64,000 bases of DNA from Ruminococcus sp. AM36-2AA (GCF_003461955.1 NZ_QTYB01000002.1:96304-160303); one strand, 5' to 3'. Counted from the first letter of the stretch, positions 34,319 through 43,952 are shown. Numbers and translations are program-made. Notes: generated by a model not told the origin, from the sequence alone.

Positions 34319-34963
34319 TCACAAAAGCGTAACATTCTCCTCCGGAGGAAGCAGCTTCTTAAAAAATCGATACAACAGCATCGAATTTATAAAAGCTACA
34401 AGTCCAAATCCAAAGAAAAACCAGCAGCATGCATACAGTGGCTGCAGTTTCACGTCAAGATAAGTCATATACAGCGGAAAGATCGTGATCACTGCCATGG
34501 CAACAGTTGTAGGAAAATGCATAAACGCCAGCAGAAACGCATTCCTGCAAAGCGCTCCTAAGCTATTGACAAAGGTTGCGATCACCGGGAATATGTATAG
34601 GGAAAAGATAACCAGCAGGGTCAGCACTCCAATCGTAAGATAAAATAGCATATTTGCAGCACTTCCGTTTGCATGAAGCAGGAAACGAAGGTTCAGCACA
34701 AGTATGATTCCTGCCACAAGGATCAGCAGCCACACGATCAGGGATTGTTTGAAATTCTCCTTGAAGGCCCGGAAAAAAGTCCTGGTCGTTCCATTGTTAT
34801 TTCCCTTTACGGTACGCATCATACAATGATAAAGTGCAGTCAGTGCCGGTCCGATAGTGATCACTGGGATGCTGCATAAAATAAAGAGAAGATTGGCGAT
34901 CACGATGTCTCCCAGCTTGTTGAGGAATACATGAACAACATTATCTTCATTTAAAAGATTCAT
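34319..34963 (-). CDS. YesL family membrane protein (DUF624)
   Basis: A 214-residue membrane protein with about five hydrophobic segments and the YesL motifs GDIVIANLLFILCSIPVITIGPA, TALYHCMMR and TFFRAFKENFKQS. It has the typical YesL position next to a CUT1 sugar ABC transporter, here divergent from the binding-protein gene. The family function is unknown; accessory roles in sugar uptake are guessed from context. AAGGAGGA precedes the ATG. Confidence 0.88.
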   Translation of the reverse strand: MNLLNEDNVVHVFLNKLGDIVIANLLFILCSIPVITIGPALTALYHCMMRTVKGNNNGTTRTFFRAFKENFKQSLIVWLLILVAGIILVLNLRFLLHANGSAANMLFYLTIGVLTLLVIFSLYIFPVIATFVNSLGALCRNAFLLAFMHFPTTVAMAVITIFPLYMTYLDVKLQPLYACCWFFFGFGLVAFINSMLLYRFFKKLLPPEENVTLL

Positions 34964-34983
34964 AACAAAATCCTCCTTAATAT

Positions 34984-35012
34984 AGAATACGAAAAACGTC
35001 CAATACAGACAA
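34984..35012 (-). promoter_or_regulatory. Promoter of the YesL gene
   Basis: On the minus strand TTGTCT (35007-35012) and TATTCT (34984-34989) are 17 bp apart, with a very short leader before AAGGAGGA. Confidence 0.5.
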
Positions 35013-35373
35013 TCTTAGCACAGACACTGATTGCATGTAAAGAGAATGTGTGGAACGCTTTGCAGGACTGTGAAAAAAACATGGAATTTTGCGTGCACAT
35101 GTAAAAATCGGCGCACGCATAGAAAAATGTGTGTTAACAAAAAGTTCATTTTTGCAAAAAAAAAGCATTTTCGACCATTTTGGTTGTTAAAAATATATAA
35201 AAACGAACATGTAAAAATGTTGGTTTTGCTACAAAGAAAGAAAAACGTATCAAAACATGCTCAAAAATAGTGATAAATATGAAAATATATCAAAAAAATA
35301 AAAACACATAGGGAAAAATGACGGATATTTAACAAACTATGAATAGAAAATGGACAAAATAAATAAAAAACAA

Positions 35374-35433
35374 CATTTTTCCATATTGAAATGACAATAA
35401 TCCATTTATCATTTTTCCATGTGCAATTATAAT
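35374..35433 (+). promoter_or_regulatory. Activator-type promoter of the alpha-galactoside ABC operon
   Basis: TATAAT is at 35428-35433 but no good -35 is present. CATTTTTCCAT occurs at 35374 and 35410, and TCCAT at 35380 and 35401, exactly 21 bp apart (two helical turns), as AraC-type proteins prefer. Binding by one of the local AraC regulators is inferred. Confidence 0.5.
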
Positions 35434-35520
35434 AATATCAACGGTCAGAGACGTGGAAAAATATAAAAACTGACCAAAGAAAGAGGGAAAATAAGAAAGA
35501 TTTAAAAGGAGGAAGAAGTT

Positions 35521-36774
35521 ATGAATTTCAAAAGAGTAGCAGCATTATTGTTAGCAGGTGCCATGGTAATGACAGCAGTTCCGGTATATGCCAAGGGCGA
35601 CGATGTTACACTTTCCGTATCCATCTGGGACACCAACCAGGAGCCGGGAATCAAAGAAATTCTCGCAGACTTCACAGAGAAGACAGGAATCAAGACAGAG
35701 ATCTCCGTTGTTAAATGGGATGAGTACTGGACAATGCTCGAGGCCGGTGCACAGGGTGGTTCCCTTCCGGACGTATTCTGGATGCACTCCAACGAGAGTC
35801 AGAGATACATGTCCAACGATATGCTTCTTGATCTGACCGATAAGATCAAAGACAGCGATCTGATCGATCCGGAGAACTATCCGGAGGATATCTGGGGACT
35901 GTATACATACGATGATAAATATTATGCAGTACCGAAGGATATAGATACAATCGCTCTCTGGTACAACAAGACATTATTTGACGAGGCAGGACTTGATTAT
36001 CCGACAGCTGACTGGACATGGGATGATGTTACAGAGGCAGCTAAGAAGCTTACTAAGGATGATGGTTCCCAGTACGGTCTCGGAATGAGAAATGATAACA
36101 ACCAGGCCGGATACTACAACCTGATCTATGATAACGGCGGATACATCATCAGCGATGACAAGACAAAATCCGGCTGGGATGATGAGAAGACGATCGCAGC
36201 TATGCAGACACTGGAAGGATGGATCAAGGATGGCGTGATCCCGTCTCTTGAGACAATGTCCGAGAACAACGAGGACGTACTTTTCGAGGCTGGCAAGATC
36301 GCTATGACATGCCAGGGCTCCTGGATGCTTGCAGCATTTAAAGAGAACGAGTACACAGCAGCTAACTGTGATTGTGTAGAGCTTCCTAAAAACGCTGAGA
36401 CAGGCAGAAGAGCTTCCTCATATAACGGACTTGGATGGGCAGCATCTGCTTCCGGTGAGCACACAGACGAAGCTTGGCAGCTGATCGAGTACCTCGGATC
36501 CAAAGAGGCTCAGGAGAAACAGGCTGAGCTTGGTGTTACAATGAGTGCATACAAAGATACATCTGATGCATGGGCTAAATCTGCAGACTTCAACCTTCAG
36601 GCTTATCTGAACATGATGGATGACATGGAGATCCGTCCATACTCCAAATCTACTGTAACATGGGAGAACGAGGACAACGAGATCCTTAAGGGCGTATACA
36701 CAGGCGACATCACAATGGAAGAGGCTTGCAAGCAGATGGCTGATCAGATGAACGAGAAGCTGGCTGAGGAGTAA
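35521..36774 (+). CDS. CUT1 sugar ABC transporter substrate-binding protein
   Basis: A 417-residue extracellular solute-binding protein, family 1. The signal peptide ends near VYAKG; no lipobox Cys is present. The domain shows VTLSVSIWDTNQEPGIKEIL, PDVFWMHS, the hinge region YAVPKDIDTIALWYNKTLFDEAGL and GKIAMTCQGSWML. It would bind an oligosaccharide, probably raffinose or melibiose type given GH36 and GH4 nearby. Codon use is that of a highly expressed gene. A strong hairpin (36811-36844) separates it from the permeases, which may keep its mRNA level higher. Confidence 0.92.
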   Translation: MNFKRVAALLLAGAMVMTAVPVYAKGDDVTLSVSIWDTNQEPGIKEILADFTEKTGIKTEISVVKWDEYWTMLEAGAQGGSLPDVFWMHSNESQRYMSNDMLLDLTDKIKDSDLIDPENYPEDIWGLYTYDDKYYAVPKDIDTIALWYNKTLFDEAGLDYPTADWTWDDVTEAAKKLTKDDGSQYGLGMRNDNNQAGYYNLIYDNGGYIISDDKTKSGWDDEKTIAAMQTLEGWIKDGVIPSLETMSENNEDVLFEAGKIAMTCQGSWMLAAFKENEYTAANCDCVELPKNAETGRRASSYNGLGWAASASGEHTDEAWQLIEYLGSKEAQEKQAELGVTMSAYKDTSDAWAKSADFNLQAYLNMMDDMEIRPYSKSTVTWENEDNEILKGVYTGDITMEEACKQMADQMNEKLAEE

Positions 36775-36807
36775 GCATTAAGAAACACCGATAATTAAGT
36801 GCAGTAA

Positions 36808-36844
36808 TGAGAGGGGCCGCCGCACTCAGGTGCAGCGGCCTCAT
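36808..36844 (+). other. Intercistronic hairpin after the binding-protein gene
   Basis: GGCCGC (36815-36820) pairs with GCGGCC (36835-36840), and GCAC with GTGC inside. No T run follows. Such structures stabilise the upstream mRNA in other sugar ABC operons. Confidence 0.7.
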
Positions 36845-36873
36845 ACATAGAAGGAATAGAAGGAGTGATTCTT

Positions 36874-37776
36874 ATGGCTAAAACTACCAAGTCACAGGCA
36901 CGGACAAAGAGAGAGCGCAGTGAGTTCCTCTGGGGCTGGCTGTTTATTCTCCCAACAACAATCGGACTGATCGTATTGAACATCATTCCGATCTTCCAGA
37001 CTATTTACCAGAGCTTTTTCAAGACAGGAGATTTTGGTAAAGGAAATATCTTTATCGGTTTACAGAACTACCAGAAGGTTTTTGCAGATAAAGAGATCTG
37101 GCAGGCACTGATCAACACATTCAAATATGCGATCGTGGAGGTCCCTTTTTCCATTGTCATCGCACTTGTTCTTGCAGTACTTCTTAACAGAAAGATGAAG
37201 GGCCGTTCTATTTACAGAACCATCATCTTCCTTCCGATGGTAGCAGCTCCGGCAGCGGTAGCCATGGTATGGAGATGGCTGTTCAACTCTGATTATGGTC
37301 TGATCAATAACGTTTTCCATGTTCATGTAAACTGGGTTTCTAATCCGAAAATTGCAGTATTTGCAGTTGCAATCATCGGTGTATGGTCTATCATCGGTTA
37401 CAATATGGTTCTTTTCCTGTCAGGACTTCAGGAGATCCCGAGAGATTATTATGAAGCAGCATCCATTGACGGTGCAACAGGCGTGAATGCATTCTTTAAC
37501 ATCACGGTCCCGCTTCTTTCACCAACCATTTTCTTCGTACTTGTTACCCGTGTGATCGGATCCCTTCAGGTATTCGACCTGATCTATATGGTTATTGACA
37601 AGTCAAACCCGGCACTTACCAAGACTCAGTCACTGGTTTACCTGTTCTATAAATATGCATTTATCAATAAGAACATGGGATACGGCGCTACGATCGTAGT
37701 AGTACTTCTTATTATCACCATGATCCTGACAGTATTCCAGATGATCGGTCAGAAGAAATGGGTATTCTACAACTAA
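36874..37776 (+). CDS. CUT1 sugar ABC transporter permease (MalF-like)
   Basis: A 300-residue permease with six hydrophobic segments, starting with a cytoplasmic Lys/Arg-rich tail (AKTTKSQARTKRER) and then WGWLFILPTTIGL. The EAA loop that contacts the ATPase reads YYEAASIDGATGVNAFFNITVPLLSP near residue 190. ATG 36874 has AAGGAG 8 nt upstream. It pairs with the second permease 15 bp downstream. There is no ATPase gene in the locus, so a shared MsmK-type ATPase encoded elsewhere is expected. Confidence 0.94.
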   Translation: MAKTTKSQARTKRERSEFLWGWLFILPTTIGLIVLNIIPIFQTIYQSFFKTGDFGKGNIFIGLQNYQKVFADKEIWQALINTFKYAIVEVPFSIVIALVLAVLLNRKMKGRSIYRTIIFLPMVAAPAAVAMVWRWLFNSDYGLINNVFHVHVNWVSNPKIAVFAVAIIGVWSIIGYNMVLFLSGLQEIPRDYYEAASIDGATGVNAFFNITVPLLSPTIFFVLVTRVIGSLQVFDLIYMVIDKSNPALTKTQSLVYLFYKYAFINKNMGYGATIVVVLLIITMILTVFQMIGQKKWVFYN

Positions 37777-37791
37777 AAAGGGGGATTAACC

Positions 37792-38631
37792 ATGGATAGT
37801 ATGGAAACAAAAAAGAAATTAACCACTATTTTAATACATGTCATACTGATCATTGTGTCCATAACGATGCTTGTGCCATTTATCTGGATGATCCTGACAG
37901 CTTTTAAAACTGTAACGGAAGCAACATCTGTAGATCCTTTCACCATTTTCCCGAAAATATGGAGAAAAGACGCATTTATTTCTGTTATCAATAACATGAA
38001 CTTCCTGCTTCTGTACAAGAATACACTGCTTCTGATCTTCTTCCGAGTAGTGTGTGCGGTTCTTACAGCAACTATGGCAGGCTATGCATTTGGACGACTG
38101 AACTTCAAGGGCCGTGATCTCTGCTTCAGTCTTGTACTGTTCCAGATGATGGTTCCGGTACAGATCTTCATCATCCCGCAGTACCTGATGGTCAGCAAGA
38201 TGGGTATGCTGAATACAATCTTTGCCCTTGTATTCCCAGGTATTGTTACTGCATTCGGTACTTTCCTTCTGAGACAGGGATATATGGGACTGCCGAAGGA
38301 TCTGGAGGAGGCTGCCAGACTTGACGGATGTAACATCGGTCAGACTTTCCTTTACATCATGGCACCACTTACAAGATCCAGTATGGTCGCACTTGGAATT
38401 TTCACAGCTGTATTCGCATTCAAAGACCTGATGTGGCCGATGATCGTTAATACAGATAAGGATATGCTGGTACTTTCTTCCGCACTTGCAAAGATGCAGG
38501 GCCAGTACGTATCCAAATTCCCGGAACTGATGGCTGCATCTCTGATCGCCTGCATTCCGATGATCGTGATCTACATGATCTTCCAGAAACAGTTTATCGA
38601 AGGTATTGCTACCAGCGGTGGAAAACTGTAA
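37792..38631 (+). CDS. CUT1 sugar ABC transporter permease (MalG-like)
   Basis: A 279-residue permease with six hydrophobic segments. The N-terminal ILIHVILIIVSITMLVPFIWMILTAFKT and the EAA loop LEEAARLDGCNIGQTFLYIMAPL are standard for the MalG group, as is the FAFKDLMWPMI segment. It completes the membrane part of the importer with the permease upstream. A strong terminator follows, so GH36 downstream has separate transcription. Confidence 0.94.
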   Translation: MDSMETKKKLTTILIHVILIIVSITMLVPFIWMILTAFKTVTEATSVDPFTIFPKIWRKDAFISVINNMNFLLLYKNTLLLIFFRVVCAVLTATMAGYAFGRLNFKGRDLCFSLVLFQMMVPVQIFIIPQYLMVSKMGMLNTIFALVFPGIVTAFGTFLLRQGYMGLPKDLEEAARLDGCNIGQTFLYIMAPLTRSSMVALGIFTAVFAFKDLMWPMIVNTDKDMLVLSSALAKMQGQYVSKFPELMAASLIACIPMIVIYMIFQKQFIEGIATSGGKL

Positions 38632-38659
38632 TCAGAAATATTACATAAGGTAATACAAG

Positions 38660-38718
38660 ACCGCTGACAATGTATATAACTGAGGATTTGGTTATTGAGG
38701 TTGTCAGCGGTATTTTTA
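38660..38718 (+). terminator. Terminator of the ABC operon
   Basis: ACCGCTGACAA (38660-38670) pairs with TTGTCAGCGGT (38701-38711), followed by ATTTTTAT. Confidence 0.9.
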
Positions 38719-38769
38719 TCGAAGCAAATGCCAAAATGCACAGTTATTTGATGATTCTTAAGGAAAGAG

Positions 38770-38787
38770 GCGGATATTTTTATCCGC
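38770..38787 (+). other. Hairpin in the GH36 leader
   Basis: GCGGATA-TTTT-TATCCGC, 25 bp before the ATG. It resembles the core of the dispersed GCGGAT...ATCCGC repeat. Confidence 0.5.
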
Positions 38788-38811
38788 AGTAAACGAAAAA
38801 AGGAGAAAATT

Positions 38812-41031
38812 ATGCCGATCAAATTTCACGAGGGATCAAAGACATTCCACATTTATAACAAACATTTAAGCTACATCACCTGTATCATGGAAAATGGCCA
38901 GATGGAGAATCTGTACTATGGAAAAGCTATCCGCGATAAAGAGGATTTCAGTTATCTTCATGAAGAGATCATGCGTTCCCTGATGGCTGTATGTGTTCCG
39001 GAGCCAGGACTTCTTTCCATGCAGTATACCAAACAGGAGTATCCTGTTTACGGAACCGGTGATTACAGAAACCCTGCCCTTACTGTTCGTCAGGAGAACG
39101 GAAGCGAGATCGTAGATTTCAAATATGTTTCTCATGAGATCTATGGTGGCAAGAAGAAGCTTGCCGGACTTCCGGCAACATACACAGAGAACGAGGAAGA
39201 GGCGACATCTCTGGACATTACACTTCATGATCCTGTGATGGACACAGACCTTGTTCTTACATATTCCGTATATGAGGATTACCCGGTGATCACCAGAAGC
39301 GCACGCCTTGTTCAGAAAGGGAATCAGAAGATCCGCCTTGAGAACGTGATGAGTGCAGCAGTGGAATTCCCGGATATGGATTATGAGATGATCCATCTTT
39401 CCGGTGCGTGGGCACGTGAGCGCTATGTAAAAACACGTAAACTTGAGATGGGTACACAGGCTGTACAGAGTCTTGCAGGAACCGGTTCCAGCTCTGAGCA
39501 GAATCCGTTTATCGCACTGAAGCGTCCTCATACAACAGAAGACACAGGCGAGGTTTTCGGCTTCAGCTTTGTGTACAGCGGCAACTTCCTTGCACAGGTC
39601 GAGGTTTCCACCTACGAGATGACACGAGTTATGATGGGAATCAATCCACAGGGATTTTCCTGGGAGCTTTCCAGAGATGAGGAATTCCAGACTCCGGAGG
39701 TTGTTATGGTATACAGTGATAAGGGCTTAAACGGAATGAGCCAGGCTTATCACAGACTGTACCGTGACCGTCTGATGCGTGGAAAATGGAGAAATCATGC
39801 ACGCCCGATCCTCCTCAATAACTGGGAAGCAACCTATTTTGATTTTGATGAGGAAAAAATCCTCAATATTGCAAAAAAAGCCAAAGAGGTTGGGGTAGAG
39901 CTTTTCGTTCTGGATGACGGATGGTTCGGAACCAGAAACGATGATTACCAGGGGCTTGGCGACTGGTTCGTAAATAAGAATAAGCTTCCGAACGGAATTT
40001 CCGGACTTTCCCATAAGATCGAGGAGATGGGCCTGAAATTCGGTCTCTGGGTAGAGCTTGAGATGGTAAACAAGAACAGTGACTGCTACAGAGCACATCC
40101 GGACTGGCTCATCGGAGCACCGGACCGTTTTGAGTCTCACTCAAGACATCAGCACGTTCTTGATTTTTCCAGACCTGAGGTTGTGGATTTCATTTATGAT
40201 TCCATCTCCAAGGTTATCGAGGAATCTTCCATTTCCTACATTAAATGGGATATGAACCGTTACATGTCCGAGCCTTTCAGCCGCGGCGCATCCGCAGCAG
40301 ATCAGGGCAAGACTATGCATAAATATATCCTTGGTGTTTATGAGCTGTATACAAGACTGACAGAGAGATTCCCTGACATTCTCTTTGAATCCTGCGCAAG
40401 CGGCGGAGCAAGATTTGATCCGGGAATGCTGTATTTTGCACCGCAGACATGGACCAGTGATGATACCGATGCAGCTGAGAGAGAAAAGATCCAGTACGGT
40501 ACCTCCTTTGTCTATCCGATCGTCAGCATGGGATCTCATGTATCAGCAGTACCGAATCATCAGCTGCACCGTACCACACCGCTTTCCACAAGAGCAAATG
40601 TGGCATATTTCGGAACCTTTGGCTATGAGCTGGATCTGAACCTTTTAAGTGCCAAAGAGATCGAAGAGGTAAAGGCACAGGTGGAATTCATGAAGGAGCA
40701 TCGTGACCTGATCCAGGTGGAGGGTGATTTCTACCGTATCTTAAGCCCGTTCGAAGGAAATGATACTGCATGGATGGTTGTTTCCAGAGACAAAAAACAG
40801 GCAGTTGCCGGATACTATGAGAGACTGAACAAGGTCAATGCTTCCTGGATGCGTCTGCGCTTCAAAGGTCTTGACGAGGATCAGCTTTACAGAGTAAAAT
40901 GGGAAGATAAGTGCCTGAAAGCTTACGGAAATGAGCTGATGTATGCAGGAATCCCGGTTGATCGTGACTACTGCAATAAGACAAACGGTGATTTCCATTC
41001 TGTATTGTATACAATTGAAGCAGAGGACTGA
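38812..41031 (+). CDS. Alpha-galactosidase, GH36
   Basis: A 739-residue cytoplasmic alpha-galactosidase that removes terminal alpha-1,6-galactose from melibiose, raffinose and stachyose. An N-terminal beta-sandwich (about 1-340) is followed by the barrel, with LDDGWFGTRNDDYQGLGDW, GLWVELEMVN, the nucleophile motif YIKWDMNR (Asp480) and the acid/base segment TWTSDDTDAAER (Asp550/551). These match the catalytic spacing of the Geobacillus AgaA enzyme. The length is typical. AAGGAG precedes the ATG. Confidence 0.96.
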   Translation: MPIKFHEGSKTFHIYNKHLSYITCIMENGQMENLYYGKAIRDKEDFSYLHEEIMRSLMAVCVPEPGLLSMQYTKQEYPVYGTGDYRNPALTVRQENGSEIVDFKYVSHEIYGGKKKLAGLPATYTENEEEATSLDITLHDPVMDTDLVLTYSVYEDYPVITRSARLVQKGNQKIRLENVMSAAVEFPDMDYEMIHLSGAWARERYVKTRKLEMGTQAVQSLAGTGSSSEQNPFIALKRPHTTEDTGEVFGFSFVYSGNFLAQVEVSTYEMTRVMMGINPQGFSWELSRDEEFQTPEVVMVYSDKGLNGMSQAYHRLYRDRLMRGKWRNHARPILLNNWEATYFDFDEEKILNIAKKAKEVGVELFVLDDGWFGTRNDDYQGLGDWFVNKNKLPNGISGLSHKIEEMGLKFGLWVELEMVNKNSDCYRAHPDWLIGAPDRFESHSRHQHVLDFSRPEVVDFIYDSISKVIEESSISYIKWDMNRYMSEPFSRGASAADQGKTMHKYILGVYELYTRLTERFPDILFESCASGGARFDPGMLYFAPQTWTSDDTDAAEREKIQYGTSFVYPIVSMGSHVSAVPNHQLHRTTPLSTRANVAYFGTFGYELDLNLLSAKEIEEVKAQVEFMKEHRDLIQVEGDFYRILSPFEGNDTAWMVVSRDKKQAVAGYYERLNKVNASWMRLRFKGLDEDQLYRVKWEDKCLKAYGNELMYAGIPVDRDYCNKTNGDFHSVLYTIEAED

Positions 41032-41089
41032 TTTCTGTAAATGATGGAATAAAAGCTGTCAGCGAAAAAACATCCGCCTGACCAGAAAA

Positions 41090-41123
41090 AATAACAGGCC
41101 GCCGGATATGGCGGCCTGTTATT
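41090..41123 (+). terminator. Terminator hairpin after GH36
   Basis: A perfect 14-bp inverted repeat (41090-41103 with 41110-41123). It ends in ATT and lacks a long T run, so termination may be partial. Confidence 0.65.
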
Positions 41124-41181
41124 GGGTGGCGAAGTAGCTCACGGGCGGAAACACAATATATGACATCAGGGAGGTGACAAG

Positions 41182-42102
41182 TTGCTTCACACAGTTGGTT
41201 TTACAAACTCGGACAGCTATAAATGTCTGGAGAATTTAAAGAAAGGTGCGGTGGATCTCTGTCTTACTTACTGTGGGTGGGAAAAATGCGATCCGGGACA
41301 TCGATTTGGACCAAATAAAAGGATCTCTCATGTACTTCATATCGTGGAATCCGGAAGCGGAGTTTTTGAGATGGATGGCCATCAGTATCATCTGACCGGT
41401 GGAGAAGCATTTCTGATCCCATCCAGTGTGGAGGCCTGGTATGAGGCAGACATGGACGATCCCTGGACGTACCGCTGGATAGGATTTGAGGGAATGACTG
41501 CAGAGGAAGTGATCCATGTAAGTGGCTTTAGCCGGGAAAATCCGGTACGGAGGATCCACTGCATGGAAAATGCTGCGAAGTATATTGATGCAATGGTACG
41601 GACCAACAAGCTCGTTTTTGAAAATGAGCTGAAGCGAAACGGACTTCTGATGCTTCTTTTTTCTGACCTGATCACAGATAACCGGGATGCATGTCTGAGA
41701 GAAGGCAAGCTTCTTCCATCCCACAGATATCCAAATTCCGTTTATGTGGAGCATGCAGTGGATTACATTGCAGCCAACTTTGACAAGCGGCTGAAGATCA
41801 ATGAGCTGGCAGACCGCATTGGCGTCAACCGGAGCTATCTTACCAGCTCGTTTAAAAAAAGCCTCGGATGTTCGCCGCAGGAATATCTTATGAATCTTCG
41901 TATCGAGAAGGCGAAAACTCTTCTGAAAAACGGAGGTATTCAGGTCAGTGAAGTGGCTGCAAAAGTAGGGTATGGAGATCCGCTGGCTTTTTCCAAGGTA
42001 TTCAAGGCAAGAACAGGAAGAAGTCCGAGAGAATACAAGGAAGAAAAGAGAAGACTTGTAGTGAATGGAAAGAAGGGCGATTATACGGAATCTGAGGCCT
42101 GA
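41182..42102 (+). CDS. AraC-family transcriptional regulator (cupin sensor)
   Basis: A 306-residue regulator. The N-terminal cupin shows LCLTYCGWEKCDPGHRFGP and LTGGEAFLIPSSVEAWYEAD. The C-terminal HTH pair has INELADRIGVNRSYLTSSFKKSLG and PLAFSKVFKARTGRSPREYKEE. It starts with TTG at 41182, with GGAGG 7 nt upstream. It is a paralogue of the regulator at 30572-31399, sharing the Cys/His/FGP motif. It lies between GH36 and GH4 and probably activates alpha-galactoside genes, including the 35.4-kb promoter. Confidence 0.91.
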   Translation: MLHTVGFTNSDSYKCLENLKKGAVDLCLTYCGWEKCDPGHRFGPNKRISHVLHIVESGSGVFEMDGHQYHLTGGEAFLIPSSVEAWYEADMDDPWTYRWIGFEGMTAEEVIHVSGFSRENPVRRIHCMENAAKYIDAMVRTNKLVFENELKRNGLLMLLFSDLITDNRDACLREGKLLPSHRYPNSVYVEHAVDYIAANFDKRLKINELADRIGVNRSYLTSSFKKSLGCSPQEYLMNLRIEKAKTLLKNGGIQVSEVAAKVGYGDPLAFSKVFKARTGRSPREYKEEKRRLVVNGKKGDYTESEA

Positions 42103-42132
42103 TCCTGTGATATATTTCACGAAGAAAAAGAA

Positions 42133-42186
42133 CTCTCTGTCTGGTCCGGAATATATAAAATTCAGGTATCGGGCAGAGAGCTTTTT
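42133..42186 (+). terminator. Terminator after the second AraC gene
   Basis: CTCTCTG plus adjacent pairs (42133-42142) against GGGCAGAGAG (42171-42180), followed by CTTTTTA. The remaining 230 bp up to the GH4 gene hold a weak TATGAT -10 at 42288-42293 and nothing else recognised. Confidence 0.75.
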
Positions 42187-42414
42187 ATGTCATAAGAAAT
42201 GTTATAGAAAATTACTTCCAGGTATCTCATGCAACAAAACAACAATTATTAACATCAAAGTACATATTTTAAACAAGTTTCCGGTAGTATGATAAGATCA
42301 CAAAGAAAACGAAGCGGGACTGCACCGCAAAAATAGCAGAAAATCAGGAATTTTAAAGAAAAATATAACAATTCCGGATAAGAGATCCAACAAAGAAAGC
42401 AGGAGGAAACGAAC

Positions 42415-43740
42415 ATGATCAAAATTACATTCATGGGAGCTGGAAGCACGGTTTTCGCAAGAAATGTACTTGGCGACTGTATGTGCACACCGGCACTTCG
42501 CGAGAGCGAGATCGCACTTTATGATATCGACGAGAAGAGACTGGAGGATTCCAGAATTATCTTAAGTGCCATCAACCACAACGTAAATGAGGATCGCGCA
42601 GTGATCAAAACATATCTCGGTGCTGAGAACCGTAAAGATGCACTTCGTGATGCAGACTTCGTAGTCAATGCCATTCAGGTAGGCGGCTATGAGCCATGTA
42701 CAGTAACAGACTTTGAGATCCCGAAGAAATACGGCATCAAACAGACTATCGCAGATACCCTGGGAATTGGTGGTATCATGCGTGCACTTCGTACCATTCC
42801 GGTTCTGGAAGAGTTCGCACGGGATATGGAAGAGGTCTGCCCGAACACTCTGTTCCTGAACTACTCCAACCCTATGGCAATGCTCACCGGCTATATGCAG
42901 CGTTTCACAAAGATCCGCACCGTAGGTCTCTGCCACAGCGTTCAGGTCTGCTCCCAGAAGCTTCTTGAGGGAATGGGAATGGAAGACAAGCTTGAGGGAC
43001 GTACTGAGCTGATTGCAGGTATCAACCACATGGCATGGCTCCTTGAGATCCACGACAAAGACGGAAATGATCTGTATCCGGAGATCCGCAGAATTGCCGA
43101 GGAGAAGAATACCTCCGGTGAGAAGCATGAGGACATGGTGCGTTATGAGTATATCCGTCATCTTGGATACTATTGTACAGAGTCCAGTGAGCACAATGCA
43201 GAGTATAATCCGTTCTTCATTAAATCCAAATATCCGGAGATGATCGAGGAGTTCAATATTCCGCTTGACGAATATCCGAGAAGATGTATCAAACAGATCG
43301 AAGGATGGGAAAAAGAGCGCGAGGATATCCTGAAAGATGGCAAGATAGGACATGAGAGAAGCAAAGAGTATGCGTCCTACATCATGGAGGCTGTTGTTAC
43401 AAACACACCATACAAGATCGGTGGAAACGTTCTTAACAACGGTTACATTGACAACCTTCCGCCGGATGCCTGCGTAGAGGTTCCATGCTATATCGACGGA
43501 ACTGGTGTACATCCGGTAAAAGTCGGCAAGCTTCCTACACAGCTGGCAGCTATGAACTCATCCAATGTCAGCCCGCAGCTCCTTGCTATTGAGGCAGCAG
43601 TGACCAAAGATCGCCAGAAGATCTATCAGGCAGCCATGATGGACCCACATACAGGTGCAGAGTTGAACATCAAAGACATCCAGGCTATGTGCGATGAGCT
43701 GATCGAGGCACATGGGGATTATATGAAGATGTACCGCTAA
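42415..43740 (+). CDS. GH4 alpha-galactosidase/alpha-glucosidase (MelA-like)
   Basis: A 441-residue NAD+- and Mn2+-dependent glycosidase of family GH4, which acts by redox elimination. The N-terminal Rossmann motif is FMGAGSTVFARNVLGD. DADFVVNAIQVGGYEP, GIGGIMRALRTIPV, LNYSNPMAMLT and the metal-binding VGLCHSVQ are present; H in INHMAW is also conserved. The absence of a phospho-sugar-binding context, and neighbours for alpha-galactosides, favour MelA-type alpha-galactosidase over 6-phospho-glucosidase. AGGAGG precedes the ATG. It is a separate unit ended by a strong terminator. Confidence 0.93.
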   Translation: MIKITFMGAGSTVFARNVLGDCMCTPALRESEIALYDIDEKRLEDSRIILSAINHNVNEDRAVIKTYLGAENRKDALRDADFVVNAIQVGGYEPCTVTDFEIPKKYGIKQTIADTLGIGGIMRALRTIPVLEEFARDMEEVCPNTLFLNYSNPMAMLTGYMQRFTKIRTVGLCHSVQVCSQKLLEGMGMEDKLEGRTELIAGINHMAWLLEIHDKDGNDLYPEIRRIAEEKNTSGEKHEDMVRYEYIRHLGYYCTESSEHNAEYNPFFIKSKYPEMIEEFNIPLDEYPRRCIKQIEGWEKEREDILKDGKIGHERSKEYASYIMEAVVTNTPYKIGGNVLNNGYIDNLPPDACVEVPCYIDGTGVHPVKVGKLPTQLAAMNSSNVSPQLLAIEAAVTKDRQKIYQAAMMDPHTGAELNIKDIQAMCDELIEAHGDYMKMYR

Positions 43741-43880
43741 ATATAAGGTACATCAGGGGACTGGAGAATAGTTTTAACAAATATGGAGAAGGCGTTTTTT
43801 CTGAACAAAGACAGCAAGGCGGAGCAAAAGGCCCGCTTTACGATAAGGCAGAAACGTTGAGATAAAAAAGCAGTATATAC

Positions 43881-43923
43881 AGGCCGGAACACCAAATTGG
43901 GGAAGGTGTTCCGGCCTTTTTTA
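43881..43923 (+). terminator. Terminator after the GH4 gene
   Basis: AGGCCGGAACACC (43881-43893) pairs with GGTGTTCCGGCCT (43905-43917), then six T. Confidence 0.92.
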
Positions 43924-43952
43924 TATGGAACTTTTGTTAAATAATAAAAAAC

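Larger units (their letters stand above)
34964..35520. other. AT-rich divergent regulatory region between YesL and the binding protein
   Basis: 557 bp without a gene. It holds the YesL promoter (34984-35012) and the binding-protein promoter with its repeats (35374-35433). The middle part (about 35040-35350) is very A-rich with no clear structure. Confidence 0.6.
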
